From an uncultured Pelagibacteraceae bacterium (GTDB lineage: Bacteria; Pseudomonadota; Alphaproteobacteria; Pelagibacterales; Pelagibacteraceae): 64,000 nt of DNA. Positions 61,031-64,000 of the stretch are shown one piece after another. Where the stretch lies: assembly GCA_902590395.1 (NCBI GenBank), contig CACIWQ010000005.1, positions 1-64,000 of the forward strand. Direction: 5' to 3'. Made by a program: the position numbers and the translations under genes. Below the pieces are notes generated by a model. That model was given only the letters and a program-made list of their open reading frames with translations. It was not told where the DNA came from and searched no databases. Positions within the stretch are counted from its first letter, which is position 1; the number at the start of each line of letters is the position of its first letter.

Positions 61031-61754
61031 GCCCTCCAAAATAAGACTTTATTTTCCAAAAGAATTAAAAGCAAATTTACTGTCCAGCCTTTCTACAGAA
61101 CAATCTCATTATATTAAGAATGTAATGAGGTTAAAGCCAGGTGACACAATTTCGCTATTTAATTCAGTCAACGGTGAGTGGAGCGCAAAAATTACTAATC
61201 ACAATAAAGAAAACACTGAGTTTAAAGTTGAAAAGTTAATTAAACATAAGAAATTGGAGAATGACCTATGGTTGGCTTTTTCTCCAATTAAAAAAGGTCC
61301 TTTGGATATGATGATACAAAAAGCAACTGAATTAGGAATCCAAAAATTTATTCCTATATTATCAGAAAGAACAGTTGTTAGAGAAATTAATACCGAAAGA
61401 TTAAAAAAAATTATAGTTGAGGCAAGCGAACAATCTAATAGAATCTCCGTTCCAGAAATTAAAAACTTAGAACCTTTAAAAAATTTTTTAAACAAATTTT
61501 CAAATGAAGGATCTTTAATTTTTTGTGATATTAATTCTGATAAAAATGATTTAAAAAATATTTTATCAAAAAAAAAACAAGGACCGATTTGTATCCTTAT
61601 AGGACCCGAGGGTGATTTTTCAGAAAAAGAAAGACAATTAATAATTGAAAAAAAAGAAATTTTTTCTTTGTCTTTAGCAAACAATCTTCTAAGAGCGGAA
61701 ACAGCAGCGATTGCAGCTGTTACTATTGTAAATTATCACTTAAATTTTAATTAA
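61029..61754 (+). CDS. rsmE: 16S rRNA (uracil1498-N3)-methyltransferase
   Basis: HYIKNVMRLKPGDTISLFN, KATELGIQKFIPILSERTVV, EQSNRISVPEI, IGPEGDFSEKE, LLRAETAAIAAV. Confidence 0.95.
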   Translation: MPSKIRLYFPKELKANLLSSLSTEQSHYIKNVMRLKPGDTISLFNSVNGEWSAKITNHNKENTEFKVEKLIKHKKLENDLWLAFSPIKKGPLDMMIQKATELGIQKFIPILSERTVVREINTERLKKIIVEASEQSNRISVPEIKNLEPLKNFLNKFSNEGSLIFCDINSDKNDLKNILSKKKQGPICILIGPEGDFSEKERQLIIEKKEIFSLSLANNLLRAETAAIAAVTIVNYHLNFN

Positions 61755-61905
61755 TTGAAAACTGCATCAAGTTGACACAGTTATTAATCAAAATGACTTA
61801 TGGTTTTTGTGGAAAAAAAAACCACATTAATTTTAGCAAGTTGTTTTAAAACACCAAAAGTTGTAAAAATATTATAAAGTATAAATTTATAGGAAAGGTA
61901 TTTAA

Positions 61906-62739
61906 GTGTTTGTAGCAATTATATTTGCGTTGATCATCGTAGGATCCATTATATTCCATTTTTGGAGTCCATGGTGGTGGACACCAGTAGCATCAAACTG
62001 GGGAAATATTGATGATACAATTATTTTAACTTTTTGGGTTACGGGCGCTGTGTTTGTTGCAGTTTGTTTATTCATGGCTTACTGCGTTTGGGCTTACCGT
62101 TATAGACCAGACAGAAAAGCAGAATATAAACCTGAAGATAAAAAATTAGAATTTAGATTGACCTGGTTAACAGCTCTTGGGGTAGTAGCTTTACTAGCTC
62201 CCGGATTAGTAGTTTGGAACAAATATATTACAGTTCCAGAAAATGCATTAAAAATAGAGGTGGTAGCTTACCAGTGGGGTTGGAATTATAGATTACCTGG
62301 AGATGATGGAATTTTAGGTAAAACAAGCGTTGGATTAATTAACGATGATAATCCTTATGGTTTAGATTCAAACGATCCAAACAGCAAAGACGATATTTTA
62401 GTTATGGATGCCGATCTGCATTTAAAAATAAATCAACCAGTAAAAATTGAACTTCGTTCTTTAGATGTGCTTCACAACTTTTACATTCCACAATTTCGTG
62501 CAAAGATGGATACTCTTCCCGGAATAATAACTTACTATTGGTTTACGCCCGAAAAAAAAGGAGAATATGAAATTCTTTGTGCAGAATATTGTGGCACAGG
62601 ACATTATGCAATGCGAGGATTTGTAAAAGTAGATGAAGAACAAGAATATTCAGACTGGCTAGCTAAACAAATTAGTTTTGAAAAAATGCTAGCAAAAAAT
62701 AAATTAGAAAAAAATTTGTTAATTGCAGAAAAAAATTAG
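61906..62739 (+). CDS. coxB: Cytochrome c oxidase subunit II
   Basis: Two TMs then CuA domain: DVLHNFYIPQFRAKMDTLPG, CAEYCGTGHYAMRG; GTG start. Confidence 0.95.
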   Translation: MFVAIIFALIIVGSIIFHFWSPWWWTPVASNWGNIDDTIILTFWVTGAVFVAVCLFMAYCVWAYRYRPDRKAEYKPEDKKLEFRLTWLTALGVVALLAPGLVVWNKYITVPENALKIEVVAYQWGWNYRLPGDDGILGKTSVGLINDDNPYGLDSNDPNSKDDILVMDADLHLKINQPVKIELRSLDVLHNFYIPQFRAKMDTLPGIITYYWFTPEKKGEYEILCAEYCGTGHYAMRGFVKVDEEQEYSDWLAKQISFEKMLAKNKLEKNLLIAEKN

Positions 62740-62749
62740 GAGAAAAATA

Positions 62750-64000
62750 ATGAACGATGAATATACAGATAATAAAATAGAAACCAAAGCAGCAGATTCT
62801 TCGTCCGGAAGTTATGCTCCTCCTGCTGAAAAAATTCCAGCACAAGAAGCTCCAGATCAAGAATTATATCATGCTAAAAGTTTTTGGACTAAATGGGTTT
62901 TTTGCCAGGATGCAAAAGTAATAGGTATTCAGTACGCTTTAACGGCAACAGCAATTGGTATGATAGGATTAATTTTGTCATGGGGAATGAGACTACAATT
63001 AGGATTTCCTGAAACTTTTTCTTTTCTTGGCCCGGCAACATATTATCAGTCAGTAACGATGCATGGTATGATCATGGTTATTTATCTTCTTACTGCATTG
63101 TTTTTAGGCGGTTTTGGTAATTATCTTATTCCACTTATGGTAGGCGCTAGAGACATGGTTTTTCCATATGTAAATATGGTTAGTTACTGGATGTTTCTTG
63201 TTGCAGTTTTAGTTTTAATTGCAAGTTTCTTTGTACCTGGAGGACCAACGGGAGCAGGTTGGACCTTATATCCTCCTCAAGCAATATTACCTGGAACGCC
63301 AGGATCTGAAATGGGAATAGTGCTTATGTTAGTCTCTTTATCATTGTTCGTTATTGGTTTTACAATGGGTGGATTAAATTACGTTATAACAATACTTCAG
63401 TCTAGAACTCGTGGCATGACTTTAATGCGTATGCCGTTAACTATTTGGGGTATATTCACAGCTACAGTTCTTGCACTTTTAGCTTTTCCCGCGCTTTTTG
63501 TAGCGTGCATAATGATGACGCTTGATAATTTATTAGGAACAAGTTTCTTTATGCCAGAAATTTTTACAATGGGAGAAAAATTGGATTATGCAGGCGGAAG
63601 TCCCATTTTGTTTCAGCACCTATTCTGGTTTTTTGGTCATCCAGAAGTTTATATAGTAGCTCTACCTGCATTTGGAATCGTATCTGATTTAATTTCAGTT
63701 CATGCAAGAAAAAATGTTTTTGGTTACAGAATGATGGTTTGGGCCATAGTAATTATTGGAGCTCTTAGCTTTATTGTTTGGGCTCACCATATGTATGTTA
63801 GTGGAATGAACCCATGGTTTGGTTTCTTTTTTGCGACAACCACATTAATTATTGCAGTCCCCACAGCAATTAAAGTTTATAATTGGGTATTAACTCTTTG
63901 GAGAGGAAATATCCATCTTACTATTCCAATGTTATTTTCTTTAGGTTTTATAGTAACTTTTGTTAATGGTGGAATTACAGGATTGTTTTTAGGAAATGTT
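62750..64000 (+). CDS. coxA: Cytochrome c oxidase subunit I (partial; continues beyond window)
   Basis: Manual translation MNDEYTDNKIETK...MHGMIMVIYLLTALFLGGFGNYLIPLMVGARDM...HLFWFFGHPEVYIVALPAFGI...WAHHMYVSGM; open to the last base. Confidence 0.96.
   Translation, partial: MNDEYTDNKIETKAADSSSGSYAPPAEKIPAQEAPDQELYHAKSFWTKWVFCQDAKVIGIQYALTATAIGMIGLILSWGMRLQLGFPETFSFLGPATYYQSVTMHGMIMVIYLLTALFLGGFGNYLIPLMVGARDMVFPYVNMVSYWMFLVAVLVLIASFFVPGGPTGAGWTLYPPQAILPGTPGSEMGIVLMLVSLSLFVIGFTMGGLNYVITILQSRTRGMTLMRMPLTIWGIFTATVLALLAFPALFVACIMMTLDNLLGTSFFMPEIFTMGEKLDYAGGSPILFQHLFWFFGHPEVYIVALPAFGIVSDLISVHARKNVFGYRMMVWAIVIIGALSFIVWAHHMYVSGMNPWFGFFFATTTLIIAVPTAIKVYNWVLTLWRGNIHLTIPMLFSLGFIVTFVNGGITGLFLGNV

Noticed and set aside
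61199-61684. 161-aa ORF antisense to rsmE
   Set aside because: rsmE motifs are unambiguous on the + strand; antisense translation is Phe/Ser/Ile-rich and featureless.

Overview
This is an AT-rich (very roughly 30% G+C by eye) alphaproteobacterial chromosome segment. Gene content and order look SAR11/Pelagibacterales-like. Coding density is high and most genes are core housekeeping: class I lysyl-tRNA synthetase (partial), pyrD, ccdA, rpmB, cobST-like AAA+/VWA pair, bolA, aroBK, def-fmt-truA, dapED, argB, yidC-yidD-rnpA-rpmH, dcd, murA, infA, hisS-hisZ-hisG, groESL, ribF, ileS, lspA, pgi, rsmD, purD, a lipid A/Kdo/MsbA cluster, ubiA, rsmE, and coxB-coxA (coxA runs off the right edge). Three tRNA genes are readable: Thr(GGT), Phe(GAA) and His(GTG). 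I also called two short genes absent from the ORF track: rpmH and a 41-aa basic protein upstream of dcd. The most unusual region is ~35.84-39.63 kb, between hisG and the 3' end of groEL. It appears to be a stack of three small integrase-less cassettes. Each is bounded by a copy of the groEL stop-codon core (TTACATTC on +). Each carries a groEL-like terminator at one end and paired ~10-12-nt-period direct repeats at the other. The cargo is secreted hypotheticals, a MORN-repeat protein (preceded by a perfect 40-bp tandem repeat) and an orphan protein. A second accessory patch sits next to tRNA-Phe, again with a helical-turn-spaced direct repeat. No CRISPR array, rRNA operon, transposase or integrase was seen.
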